Below the pieces are notes generated by a model. It was given only the letters and a program-made list of their open reading frames with translations, was not told the DNA's origin and did not search any database. From IMG/VR virus record IMGVR_UViG_3300032047_000150, positions 1 to 22,373 of that record: a stretch of DNA of 22,373 bases; one strand, given 5' to 3'. Shown here piece after piece: positions 15,797 to 22,373 of this stretch. Each line of letters starts with the position of its first letter. Position 1 is the first letter of the stretch. The stretch is from a virus. The position numbers were made by a program, and so were the translations under genes.

Positions 15797-18700
15797 ATGA
15801 CAGTTACAGCAAACACAACCAGAAACGATTACACAGCAGGTTCAGCTCAGAGTGTATATAACTATACGTTTCAGCTTAACGAAGCGGCTGATGTCGATGT
15901 ATACCTCGATGGTGTCAAGCAGACTCTAAATACCCACTACACTGTACAAAATGTAGGCAATGCGTCTGGCAGCACTATTACATTTACTTTGGTGGATGCA
16001 CAGAACAACCCTATACATCCTACACAGGGCGCTGTAATTAACATTGTTATGGCTATGGATTTAGATAGAGACACTAACTATCAGCCTAGTGGTGCATTCT
16101 TAGCCGCAGATGTAAATAATGACTTTGACCGTTTATGGCTTGCTACTAACCAACAGCAAACAGCAGTCAATCGTAGCCTTAGATTGCAAGATGATGATGT
16201 AACTACGTCTTCTATGGAGTTGCCATTAAAGGATGCGCGTAAAGGCAAGCTGTTAGCATTTAACGCTACTACTGGCGATCCTGAAGCTACAAGCAATAAT
16301 CAGTCTAATTGGGATTCAGCATATAACGACATAATAACGTCTGCATCATTTAGTGATGGTAATTACACTCTTACGCAAAGAGATGGCGGCACAATAACTA
16401 CTAGTCTTGATGGGCGTTACTTAAAGCTATCTGGCGGAAATGTTACAGGAACAACAAGATTTATTGAAGGTTTGTTAGTTGACCAAAACAAAGCAATAGC
16501 ATTTAATGGCTCACAGTTAGTAATGGGAACTAGTGGCACTGAAAGTTTTATTATTGAGGGTGGAGCAGGTGATTTAAGTATTGATGCTGCAAACCTTAAT
16601 CTTAGAGCTTCACCTACAGTAAATTACATTACTGCTACTAATGGTGGGGCTGTCAGTTTATACCATAATAATAGTGTTAAGTTGGCAACCACTAGCGGTG
16701 GTATTAGTGTAACAGGCACAATTACTGCTACAGGCTACAATTCAAGTAACTGGGATACTGCCTACAACGATAAGATAAATTCAGTAAGTTACAGTAACAA
16801 TACCCTTACGCTTACTCAACAGGATGGGTCTACATTAACAACCACTATTGCAGGTGGCGGCGGTGGTGGTGAAACATTAGCCCAAACTCTAGCTATTGGT
16901 AACACTACTGGTGGTAACGACATTAGCTTTGGTGATGGCGATAAGGCTACCTTTGGTGCAGGTTCTGACCTACAGATTTATCATGATGGGTCTCATAGTT
17001 ATATTACGGATGTTGGAACAGGAAATCTACGTATTAGAGGTACGGACATTACTTTGCAAGATGCAGATGGTAATGGCTACATCAGTATGGTTGACGGCGG
17101 AGCAGGTGGCACTGTTTACCTAAAACACTTAGGAAGCAATGTTTTAACCACAACATCCACAGGTATAGACGTTACTGGTGGGATTACTGCATCAGGCAAC
17201 GTAGGTATAGGTACTACTAGTCCTACAACTACTCTAGATGTTAACTCAGGAACAAACAACAAAGTAGCTACTTTTACAAGCTCTGATGCAACTGCATTTA
17301 TACAAGTATCTGACAGTAATACTACAGCTTCAGCACATGGTTATGGAGTCAATGGTAATAATCTGAGTTTGTATGCTAACAATTCTGAACGACTACGCAT
17401 AGACTCATCTGGCAACCTATTGGTGGGTAAGGCTGGAGTAGATTTAGCTAACGTAGGTGTAGAGGCTAGAAGTAATGGGACATTAGCGGTAACTAAAGAT
17501 AATGGTACGGTAGCGCATTTTAATAGAAAAACATCTGATGGAACTATTTTAGACTTCCGCAAAGACGGCACAACTGTAGGGTCTATTGGTACTAAAGGTG
17601 GCGACCTTTACTTAAATACAGGTACAACAGGTATAAAGTTTAGGGATGCAGATAACTGCGTAGAGCCAGTTACTAATGACGGAAGTGGGAGAGATGCCGC
17701 TATTGACTTAGGGCGAAGTTCTACACGCTTCAAAGACCTCTACCTATCTGGCACTCTCCACGGTGATAAGTACGATATATACACAGAGGGCGGTGGTAGT
17801 CTTTATCAAACTAATGGTTATGTAAGATTTGCTAATGGTAACACTGAGACAGCTAGGATTGACTCATCAGGCAACGTAGGTATAGGTACTACTACTCCTT
17901 CAGCAGACTTGCATATTTATAAGCAAACAAACGCTAAAATAATTATTGAGGGCGACAGCGATAATAGTGCAGGCGAAGAAAGTGCGTTATTACAGTTTAA
18001 GACTGATAGCGGGATTGTGGCTCATACTATAGGTATTGAACAAGGAACTACTAATGCCTTAGTTATTGATGCAGGTAATGGCAGTAACGGCACAGTATCA
18101 AATCAATTAGTTTTTAAAACAAAACCAACAGATACTACAACTACTGCTGAACGTATGCGTATTGATGAGTCAGGCAACGTAGGTATTGGTACTACTAGTC
18201 CTGCTACAGCATTAGACGTTAGTGGAGATATAACCTTATCTGGCGTTGTCAACGCAGGTGACGGCTCTGCCTCTGCGCCTTCATACACATTTGGTGATGA
18301 CACAAATACAGGTATGTTTAGCCCTGCGGCTGACACCATAGCATTTACTGAAGGTGGCGCAGAAAGAATGCGTATTACCTCATCAGGAAATGTGGGTATT
18401 GGCACTACTAGTCCATCACAAAGACTTCATGTAAATGGGGGCGTTCAAGGCAACAGATTTATTGCAACAAGCAATAATAACTCTATTGCAAGTGCAGGAC
18501 TTTATGGCGGTATAGGATTAACAATTAAGAACGTTTATAGTTCATCTAGTACATCCTATGCAACCATGATTAGCTTCAAGAATAATATTAATGGCGAGGC
18601 AGGAAGAATACGCACAAATGGGAGTTCAACACAATATGTGTCCACATCTGATGAAAGACTTAAAGAAAACATCCAAGATGCAGGGGATGCAGGAGCTAAG

Positions 18701-18922
18701 ATTGATGCAATACAAATCAGACAGTTTGACTGGAAAGGAAGTGGAGAGCATGAAGACTTTGGTGTTATCGCACAAGAGTTACAGTCTGTAGCACCTGAAG
18801 CTGTATCTGAAGGAGAAACAGCAGATGACATGATGGGTGTTGATTATAGTAAACTAGTACCAACCTTAATTAAAGAAATACAATCACTACGCAACAGAGT
18901 TGCAGAACTGGAGAACAACTAA
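15797..18922 (+). CDS. tail fibre with T7 gp17-type N-terminus and S74 self-cleaving chaperone
   Basis: This is the receptor-binding fibre. Residues about 1-130 form the virion-attachment domain of T7 gp17 type (NYTFQLNEAADVDVYLDGVK, then HYTVQNVG...). A low-complexity shaft follows with a duplicated SNWD-AYND unit (170-206 and 317-353) and a six-glycine hinge (353-358). Next are GSDLQIYHDGSHSYI and four SGNVGIGTT(S/T)P units (466, 691, 792, 863). The C-terminal 91 residues are an endosialidase-type intramolecular chaperone (peptidase S74). They start at S951-D952 in STSDERLKENI, with FGVIAQELQSVAPEAV and a closing coiled coil. In this family the fibre trimerises and the chaperone then cuts itself off at that serine. 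The ribosome site is GAGGATATT, right before the ATG. Confidence 0.93.
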   Translation: MTVTANTTRNDYTAGSAQSVYNYTFQLNEAADVDVYLDGVKQTLNTHYTVQNVGNASGSTITFTLVDAQNNPIHPTQGAVINIVMAMDLDRDTNYQPSGAFLAADVNNDFDRLWLATNQQQTAVNRSLRLQDDDVTTSSMELPLKDARKGKLLAFNATTGDPEATSNNQSNWDSAYNDIITSASFSDGNYTLTQRDGGTITTSLDGRYLKLSGGNVTGTTRFIEGLLVDQNKAIAFNGSQLVMGTSGTESFIIEGGAGDLSIDAANLNLRASPTVNYITATNGGAVSLYHNNSVKLATTSGGISVTGTITATGYNSSNWDTAYNDKINSVSYSNNTLTLTQQDGSTLTTTIAGGGGGGETLAQTLAIGNTTGGNDISFGDGDKATFGAGSDLQIYHDGSHSYITDVGTGNLRIRGTDITLQDADGNGYISMVDGGAGGTVYLKHLGSNVLTTTSTGIDVTGGITASGNVGIGTTSPTTTLDVNSGTNNKVATFTSSDATAFIQVSDSNTTASAHGYGVNGNNLSLYANNSERLRIDSSGNLLVGKAGVDLANVGVEARSNGTLAVTKDNGTVAHFNRKTSDGTILDFRKDGTTVGSIGTKGGDLYLNTGTTGIKFRDADNCVEPVTNDGSGRDAAIDLGRSSTRFKDLYLSGTLHGDKYDIYTEGGGSLYQTNGYVRFANGNTETARIDSSGNVGIGTTTPSADLHIYKQTNAKIIIEGDSDNSAGEESALLQFKTDSGIVAHTIGIEQGTTNALVIDAGNGSNGTVSNQLVFKTKPTDTTTTAERMRIDESGNVGIGTTSPATALDVSGDITLSGVVNAGDGSASAPSYTFGDDTNTGMFSPAADTIAFTEGGAERMRITSSGNVGIGTTSPSQRLHVNGGVQGNRFIATSNNNSIASAGLYGGIGLTIKNVYSSSSTSYATMISFKNNINGEAGRIRTNGSSTQYVSTSDERLKENIQDAGDAGAKIDAIQIRQFDWKGSGEHEDFGVIAQELQSVAPEAVSEGETADDMMGVDYSKLVPTLIKEIQSLRNRVAELENN
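16304..16855 (+). repeat. duplicated 37-residue unit in fibre shaft
   Basis: Two coding copies, at 16304-16414 and 16745-16855, encode related 37-residue segments starting SNWDSAYND and SNWDTAYND. Both continue with a Tyr/Thr/Leu-rich strand (YTLTQRDGGT and LTLTQQDGST). The copies are diverged at DNA level, so the duplication is old or shaped by recombination between fibre modules. Confidence 0.75.
17192..18415 (+). repeat. four dispersed 33-base direct repeats in fibre gene
   Basis: Copies at 17192-17224, 17867-17899, 18170-18202 and 18383-18415 each encode SGNVGIGTT(S/T)P. The first three are nearly identical at DNA level, while the fourth has several synonymous changes. They separate shaft modules and are natural sites for recombination or slippage. 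Spacing is irregular and in coding sequence, so they are not a CRISPR array. Confidence 0.85.
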
Positions 18923-19210
18923 ATGAACTTTACAATTTCAACTTTAGAAAGAAACACAGATGACGGTGTAGTAGTAGCACACTGGCGGGTAAGTAAGGCA
19001 TCTGGTGACAACACAGCGACCTCTTATGGCACTTGTAGTTTCACTCCAGATTCATCTGCTGAAGGCTATGTAGCTTATGCTGACCTTACAGAAGCTAATG
19101 TAATATCATGGGTGCAAGAGGCTCTCGATACTGAGTCTCTTGAGGCAACACTAGATGCTGACCTAGCTGAACAAGCAACACCATCAATAATTACAGGAAC
19201 TCCGTGGTAA
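18923..19210 (+). CDS. conserved phage protein downstream of fibre (DUF7936-like)
   Basis: This is a 95-residue protein with VVVAHWRVSKASGDNTATSYGTCSF (about 16-40), YVAYADLTEANVISWVQEAL (about 49-68) and the ending PSIITGTPW. This pattern (HWR, a beta hairpin, ADLTE..VI.WV.EAL, final G.PW) is one I recognise from small genes next to tail fibres in many phages, named DUF7936 as far as I recall. Function is unknown; fibre assembly or attachment is possible from position alone. The ATG begins directly after the fibre stop, and its own stop overlaps the next gene's ATG. Confidence 0.8.
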   Translation: MNFTISTLERNTDDGVVVAHWRVSKASGDNTATSYGTCSFTPDSSAEGYVAYADLTEANVISWVQEALDTESLEATLDADLAEQATPSIITGTPW

Positions 19211-19392
19211 TGATTACTATTGACGACAAAACTTATACAGAAGAAGATTTAGATGATGCACAACTTGTGCAGGTGGAGCGTGTTAATGCACTGCAAGCTG
19301 AACTAAATCATTTACAAATGCGCGCACAGGAACTCAACATTCTTATAAGCGCGTATGCTAATTCTATTAAAGAAAGCCTTGAGGAAGAATAA
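19210..19392 (+). CDS. small coiled-coil phage protein (DUF6447-like)
   Basis: A GTG at 19204 would add two residues, but the ATG at 19210 (TAATG with the previous stop) gives MITIDDKTYTEEDLDDAQLV, matching the usual MITIDGKEY.EEDL start of this small family. The 60 residues continue as one helical coiled coil (VQVERVNALQAELNHLQMRA, ending AYANSIKESLEEE). I recall the family as DUF6447, unknown function, often in the late region of phages. The gene is coupled to both neighbours by TAATG overlaps. Confidence 0.75.
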   Translation: MITIDDKTYTEEDLDDAQLVQVERVNALQAELNHLQMRAQELNILISAYANSIKESLEEE

Positions 19393-19613
19393 TGTCAAAC
19401 TTAGAGCCAAGAGTTAGCAAGCTAGAGTGGCGTGTAGATAATCACTCTAATCAACTAACAAGACTGCATAATCAAACATCTGAACTAAGAGATGAGTTAC
19501 ACAATATTAACAAATCATTACTTCAGATTAAGTGGTTAGCACTTGGTGTTGGGCTTGTGATAGTAGGTGAGTCTCTCGGCTTAGGCGGCATGATGAAAGT
19601 GCTTGGAGTGTAA
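19392..19613 (+). CDS. small coiled-coil protein with C-terminal membrane segment
   Basis: The 73 residues consist of a heptad-like helix (EPRVSKLEWRVDNHSNQLTR through DELHNINKSLLQ, about 5-45) and one hydrophobic segment (WLALGVGLVIVGESLGLGG, about 48-66). This architecture resembles XhlA-type lysis-associated proteins and other small phage membrane proteins, but no specific motif confirms it. It stands immediately before the holin, which supports a membrane or lysis role by inference. The start ATG overlaps the previous stop (TAATG). Confidence 0.7.
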   Translation: MSNLEPRVSKLEWRVDNHSNQLTRLHNQTSELRDELHNINKSLLQIKWLALGVGLVIVGESLGLGGMMKVLGV

Positions 19614-19614
19614 T

Positions 19615-19986
19615 ATGTGGCAATCATTAGTAGGTCCTATAGCTAATATAGCTGGTGGCTACTTAAAAAATAAAGCAGAAGAAAAACAAGCCAAACACAA
19701 GGCTAAACTAAAAGTAATTGAGAACGATGCTGAGTGGGAATCTAAAGCTGTTGATGCTACTCAAAATAGCTGGCGTGACGAATTTTGGACTATAGTTTTG
19801 TCAATTCCTATTTTCATGATCGGTTATTCCATAGTTGTTGGCGATCCAGATATTGTGATTCGTGTTGAAGATGGTTTTCAGGCTTTAGCGCAACTGCCTG
19901 AGTGGTATCAGTATTTATTGTTCATAGCTATTTCTAGTAGCTTTGGTATTAAGGGTGTTAGCAAACTAGCGAGTTTGCGTAAGTGA
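19615..19986 (+). CDS. holin, 3TM (GTA-type) family
   Basis: A holin makes inner-membrane lesions that time lysis and release or activate the endolysin. I start at the ATG at 19615 (MWQSLVGPIANIAGG), not at the in-frame TTG four codons earlier, because GGAG (19605-19608) is well placed before it and homologues as I recall them begin MW. The 123 residues have an N-terminal amphipathic stretch (1-17), a Lys/Glu-rich helix (18-45) and SWRDEFWTIVLSIPIFMIGYSIVV (membrane, about 57-76). Then come DGFQALAQLPEWYQY and a second membrane helix, LLFIAISSSFGIKG (about 100-114). The pattern matches the three-TM holin family found in phages and gene transfer agents. Confidence 0.82.
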   Translation: MWQSLVGPIANIAGGYLKNKAEEKQAKHKAKLKVIENDAEWESKAVDATQNSWRDEFWTIVLSIPIFMIGYSIVVGDPDIVIRVEDGFQALAQLPEWYQYLLFIAISSSFGIKGVSKLASLRK

Positions 19987-20591
19987 GACTACTGTTATTA
20001 CTGTTATCTACTTCAGTGTTTGCGTCAGATAGCCAACAGAATGGTGATTTGAACAATAACACTCAAGACTCTACAGTTAATAGTCACAATGTTACAACAA
20101 GCACTACAACTCAGAATGTAGGGGCAGGGGCAGGAAAGCCTAACCCAGTAAACACTGCTATATCTCCATCTCTTATGTCATCAGGGCAAGATACTTGTCT
20201 GCGTTCAGCTAGTGGTGGCATGCAGATAGATGTACTAGGTATCAATGGTGGTCGCTATGTACAGGATGAGGAATGTAACAGAAGGAAAGACAGTAAGGTT
20301 TTGAAAGACATGGGTATGTCTATCGCGGCAGTGTCTAGGATGTGTCAGAATAATAATAACTGGACCGCCATGTTTATCGCAGGAACACCATGCCCCATAT
20401 TAGTCAATGGTCGCATGGTCTTTGGAAAGAATGCCTTTATAGCCATGAAGAATAACCCGACATTATTTATTCCTGACTATGAAGACAAAGAAGAACACTA
20501 CAACCAACTACTAGGAATAGGGGTAATTATAGATGAAGAAGATACTAGCGACAATCTTAGCGTGTCTGAGCGTTTCCGCCCACAGCATTGA
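19983..20591 (+). CDS. predicted exported cysteine-containing protein, unknown function
   Basis: The GTG at 19983 overlaps the holin stop (GTGA). The first 14 residues (MRLLLLLLSTSVFA) look like a Sec signal with cleavage before SDSQQ. An Asn/Thr/Gln-rich low-complexity linker follows (about 18-50). The folded part (65-180) has four cysteines, C72, C98, C121 and C137, in contexts DTCLRSASGGMQ, EECNRRKDSK, SRMCQNNNNW and GTPCPILVNGR, enough for two disulfides in the periplasm. I do not recognise a named family. Its place between holin and endolysin hints at lysis, envelope modification or superinfection exclusion, but nothing in the sequence decides. The end is overlapped by the next gene over 59 bases. 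Confidence 0.7.
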   Translation: MRLLLLLLSTSVFASDSQQNGDLNNNTQDSTVNSHNVTTSTTTQNVGAGAGKPNPVNTAISPSLMSSGQDTCLRSASGGMQIDVLGINGGRYVQDEECNRRKDSKVLKDMGMSIAAVSRMCQNNNNWTAMFIAGTPCPILVNGRMVFGKNAFIAMKNNPTLFIPDYEDKEEHYNQLLGIGVIIDEEDTSDNLSVSERFRPQH

Positions 20592-21339
20592 TGTATCTAA
20601 CTTAGTTGATACCAGTCAAAGTATTGTAGACACATTTGACTCAGGCATACAGAGAGTATCTGCATTACAAACATTATCTGATCAGGGGTTAATTGCACCT
20701 GACAGTGTGGTGGATGACAGTAAATTGTCCTATGAGCAAGCTCAAGCGTATAATGATGCTTTACAAATGACAACGCAAGCCGTCTATACAATGTCCGCTA
20801 ACGAGTTTGTAGACGAACAAGTAGATCAGGCTAAGCATGAGCTTAACACGGCTGTAAGCGCATTTGTGGGCGCGTCAGAGGTATTGATAAAAGCTGTTGT
20901 TGTTAATGACATGGCAGTCGAGACAGAAGAGAGTGGCGATGCTGTACAGGCACAAGAGATACAGTCTTTTATTGCTAACAATGATGTTGAGATTACTGAC
21001 ACCCATGTTGATGCGTACAATGATTCGCTTGATGCAGTGGAAGAGACAGCACAGACCTTTGCCGCTTTTGTTGCTGTGCAGAATGATGAGGGCTTAGTGC
21101 AGGATATGCAGGCAGAAGTAGATATGATGGGTGATGACTTTATGAATGCTTACGATGCGTCATTTGATTCATCTACTGGTTATGCTTCTTTGTCATTCCA
21201 TACTACTAACGTGGTTATGATTTATAGTTTAGAGGGTGCATTTGTGAGTGCGGCTGATGTGTTGGGCGCAGGGCAAGAAGGTGACTTCTATCAAACTGGA
21301 CCAACTGCTGACAATTGTTTTTACTGTGAGGAATACTAG
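20533..21339 (+). CDS. predicted exported helical protein with C-terminal CxxC, unknown function
   Basis: The 268 residues begin MKKILATILACLSVSAHSID, a signal peptide with probable cleavage after AHS at 18. C11 in ILAC could instead be read as a short lipobox, which I consider less likely. The mature part is acidic and helical, rich in Asp, Val, Ala and Gln, without membrane segments, and ends in NCFYCEEY with a CxxC (C262, C265). AGGGG (20519-20523) lies nine bases before the ATG. The start is nested in the previous gene, in another frame, and the stop overlaps the next GTG (TAGTG). No family recognised; it may work with the preceding exported protein. Confidence 0.7.
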   Translation: MKKILATILACLSVSAHSIDVSNLVDTSQSIVDTFDSGIQRVSALQTLSDQGLIAPDSVVDDSKLSYEQAQAYNDALQMTTQAVYTMSANEFVDEQVDQAKHELNTAVSAFVGASEVLIKAVVVNDMAVETEESGDAVQAQEIQSFIANNDVEITDTHVDAYNDSLDAVEETAQTFAAFVAVQNDEGLVQDMQAEVDMMGDDFMNAYDASFDSSTGYASLSFHTTNVVMIYSLEGAFVSAADVLGAGQEGDFYQTGPTADNCFYCEEY

Positions 21340-21761
21340 TGCTTGCTGATACAGAAGTTAATATAGGTGGTACTAAACTTAAAGGTGTGTGGATTGCCAT
21401 AGTGCTGACGATAGGTACATCCATAGGTGGTACTGTATGGACAGCCAGTAGTTTGTACTCAAGACTAGAGGCGGTAGAGTCTATACAGATACCTGATACC
21501 ACAGAGATGCAAGAGCAACTTGTGGCTTTGGGCGGTAATCTTGAGACTATCATGGAGCGTCAGAAGGAACTCATAGCCCTACAGGAAAGAGTGGTTGATG
21601 TAGAGAAGCTAGTCACTGAGATGCAGGTGACTGTAGAAAAAGCTGAACTAGCTACAGAGAATAGTGATAAGATACAGGGTAGCCTAGATAAGATTGACAA
21701 GGAAGTAGAGGCACTTTGGCAGGGCATGGACTTTTTGGCGAATCCGTATAGAGGTGAATAA
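21339..21761 (+). CDS. membrane-anchored coiled-coil phage protein
   Basis: The 140 residues have a short cytoplasmic head (LADTEVNIGGTKLKG), one membrane segment at about 16-36 (VWIAIVLTIGTSIGGTVWTA) and SSLYSRLEAVES. A long coiled coil (about 55-125) then ends ALWQGMDFLANPYRGE. The motif order GTK.KGVWIA...SIGG..W.AS..YSRLE and the ending ALWQ..D.LANP are ones I recognise from proteins widespread in marine phages, without known function. One N-terminal membrane helix plus an external coiled coil is also the layout of an i-spanin, and the gene sits beside the endolysin, but no paired outer-membrane lipoprotein is evident. The start is GTG at 21339, overlapping the previous stop. Confidence 0.75.
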   Translation: MLADTEVNIGGTKLKGVWIAIVLTIGTSIGGTVWTASSLYSRLEAVESIQIPDTTEMQEQLVALGGNLETIMERQKELIALQERVVDVEKLVTEMQVTVEKAELATENSDKIQGSLDKIDKEVEALWQGMDFLANPYRGE

Positions 21762-22105
21762 TGTTTAGATATTTTAGAAAAGAAGAGTTTAACTGTCAGT
21801 GTACTGGCAACAACGAAATGAAAGATGAGTTCATACATAAGCTAGATGAGTTGAGAAAAGCCTGTGGATTCCCTTTCGTTATATCTTCAGGGTATCGTGA
21901 TCCCTCTCATCCTATCGAGGCTCGTAAGTCTAAGCCCGGAACTCATGCACAAGGTATAGCGGCTGACATAGCTGTGTCTGGTGGCGCAGAGAGATATAAG
22001 ATTGTTAGTGAGGCTATGCGTCTAGGGTTTACTGGGATAGGTGTTGCAAAGACATTCATCCATGTGGACATCCGAGAAACTACACCAGTGGTGTGGGAAT
22101 ACTAA
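21761..22105 (+). CDS. endolysin, peptidase M15 family
   Basis: This is a zinc peptidase that cuts peptidoglycan peptides during lysis. The 114 residues contain the full M15 signature. YFRKEEFNCQC is at 4-14 and FVISSGYRDPSHP at 39-51. The zinc ligands are H62 and D69 in THAQGIAADI, and H101 in FIHVDIR, with D103 next to the last histidine. Length equals a bare catalytic domain with no cell-wall-binding module and no signal peptide, so export should depend on the holin. It is the last plus-strand gene in the window. Its ATG overlaps the previous stop, and its stop overlaps that of the convergent minus-strand gene by four bases. Confidence 0.92.
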   Translation: MFRYFRKEEFNCQCTGNNEMKDEFIHKLDELRKACGFPFVISSGYRDPSHPIEARKSKPGTHAQGIAADIAVSGGAERYKIVSEAMRLGFTGIGVAKTFIHVDIRETTPVVWEY

Positions 22106-22359
22106 GCTAGTAGAGACTTGCGTCTGGTTTTCTTTCTGATCTTCTTAGGCTGAGAGCTGAACTGCTTACCTGCGGCAGTGTCGAGCCTCTTTTTAGCCGA
22201 TGTTGCGGCATACTCTTGAGGGGACAGTGCTTGTCTAACCTTTCTGGGTAGGTATCTTTCCCCTGTAGCCTTTGGACCCTGCGTACTAGGCTTACCTGAC
22301 TTAGTTCCCCAGTCCTGTTTAGTCCACTTCTTTAGGCTACGCTGTGATTTAGCAAGCAT
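22102..22359 (-). CDS. small basic conserved phage protein (DUF5872-like) on opposite strand
   Basis: Reading right to left, this 85-residue protein starts MLAKSQRSLKKWTKQDWGTKSGKPS and continues GERYLPRKVRQALSPQEYAATSAKKR. It ends with AAGKQFSSQPKKIRKKTRRK. The ordered motifs (KSQRSL..WT...W.TKSGK, RYLP, LSP.EYAAT, KGKQF/AAGKQF.QPKKI) match a small basic protein I recognise in cyanophages and other marine phages, DUF5872-like as far as I recall. The high Lys/Arg content suggests nucleic-acid binding, an inference. It is the only minus-strand gene supported here, so an opposite transcription unit enters at this end. Only about 14 bases of its upstream region are inside the window. Confidence 0.85.
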   Translation of the reverse strand: MLAKSQRSLKKWTKQDWGTKSGKPSTQGPKATGERYLPRKVRQALSPQEYAATSAKKRLDTAAGKQFSSQPKKIRKKTRRKSLLA

Positions 22360-22373
22360 TACTTGTACCCACC

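Noticed and set aside
17192-18415. Regularly recurring repeats as a CRISPR array
   Set aside because: Copies are irregularly spaced (675, 303 and 213 bases), in frame within a fibre gene, and encode a known fibre motif.
19603-19614. TTG at 19603 as holin start
   Set aside because: ATG at 19615 has GGAG at proper distance and gives the expected MW start.
20533-20566. Signal region of the second exported protein as a lipoprotein lipobox (o-spanin)
   Set aside because: Cysteine at position 11 leaves too short a hydrophobic core and the -2 residue is atypical; cleavage after AHS fits better.

Overview
The window is a late structural and lysis block of a tailed phage with a short-tailed (podovirus-type) virion. 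It probably comes from a lytic marine phage of a Gram-negative bacterium. Supporting this are T7/P22-type head and tail parts (portal, scaffold, capsid, two tail tubular proteins, internal virion proteins, a fibre with a T7 gp17-like N-terminus), tight packing with many 1-4 bp stop/start overlaps, AT-rich codon use, and a modular fibre of a style I associate with marine viral contigs. I see no integrase, repressor, RNA polymerase, DNA polymerase or tRNA gene here. The terminase lies upstream of the portal, unlike T7, where it follows the tail fibre, so this is not a canonical T7-group (Autographiviridae) genome.

Layout on the plus strand: end of an unknown gene (2-184); large terminase (181-1644); small His/Cys protein (1655-1990); small unknown (1971-2213); portal (2213-3793); Bbp19-like protein (3790-4071); scaffold (4073-4783); a 155 bp leader with an extended -10 promoter and a strong hairpin; major capsid protein (4939-5784); a rho-independent terminator (5795-5819); tail tubular A (5841-6398) and B (6398-9067); internal virion proteins (9076-15787); tail fibre with self-cleaving S74 chaperone (15797-18922). 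A run of small genes follows (18923-19613), then a 3TM-type holin (19615-19986), two predicted exported proteins of unknown function (19983-21339), a TM/coiled-coil protein (21339-21761) and an M15 endolysin (21761-22105). A basic conserved phage gene on the minus strand (22102-22359) converges on the endolysin.

How the genes work together: TerL pumps DNA through the portal into a shell built from capsid protein on the scaffold. Tail tubular A and B close the portal and form the tail, and the internal proteins are probably ejected at infection. The fibre binds the host, while holin and M15 peptidase carry out lysis. The capsid gene is insulated by its own promoter and terminator, probably to boost its dosage using host sigma-70 RNA polymerase. 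No gap exceeds 300 bases.

I do not see a clearly new defence or mobile system. The least explained items are the exported pair between holin and endolysin, the structured capsid leader, the domain inserted in tail tubular protein B, and the His/Cys protein after the terminase. All family assignments come from reading the sequence; no database search was run.
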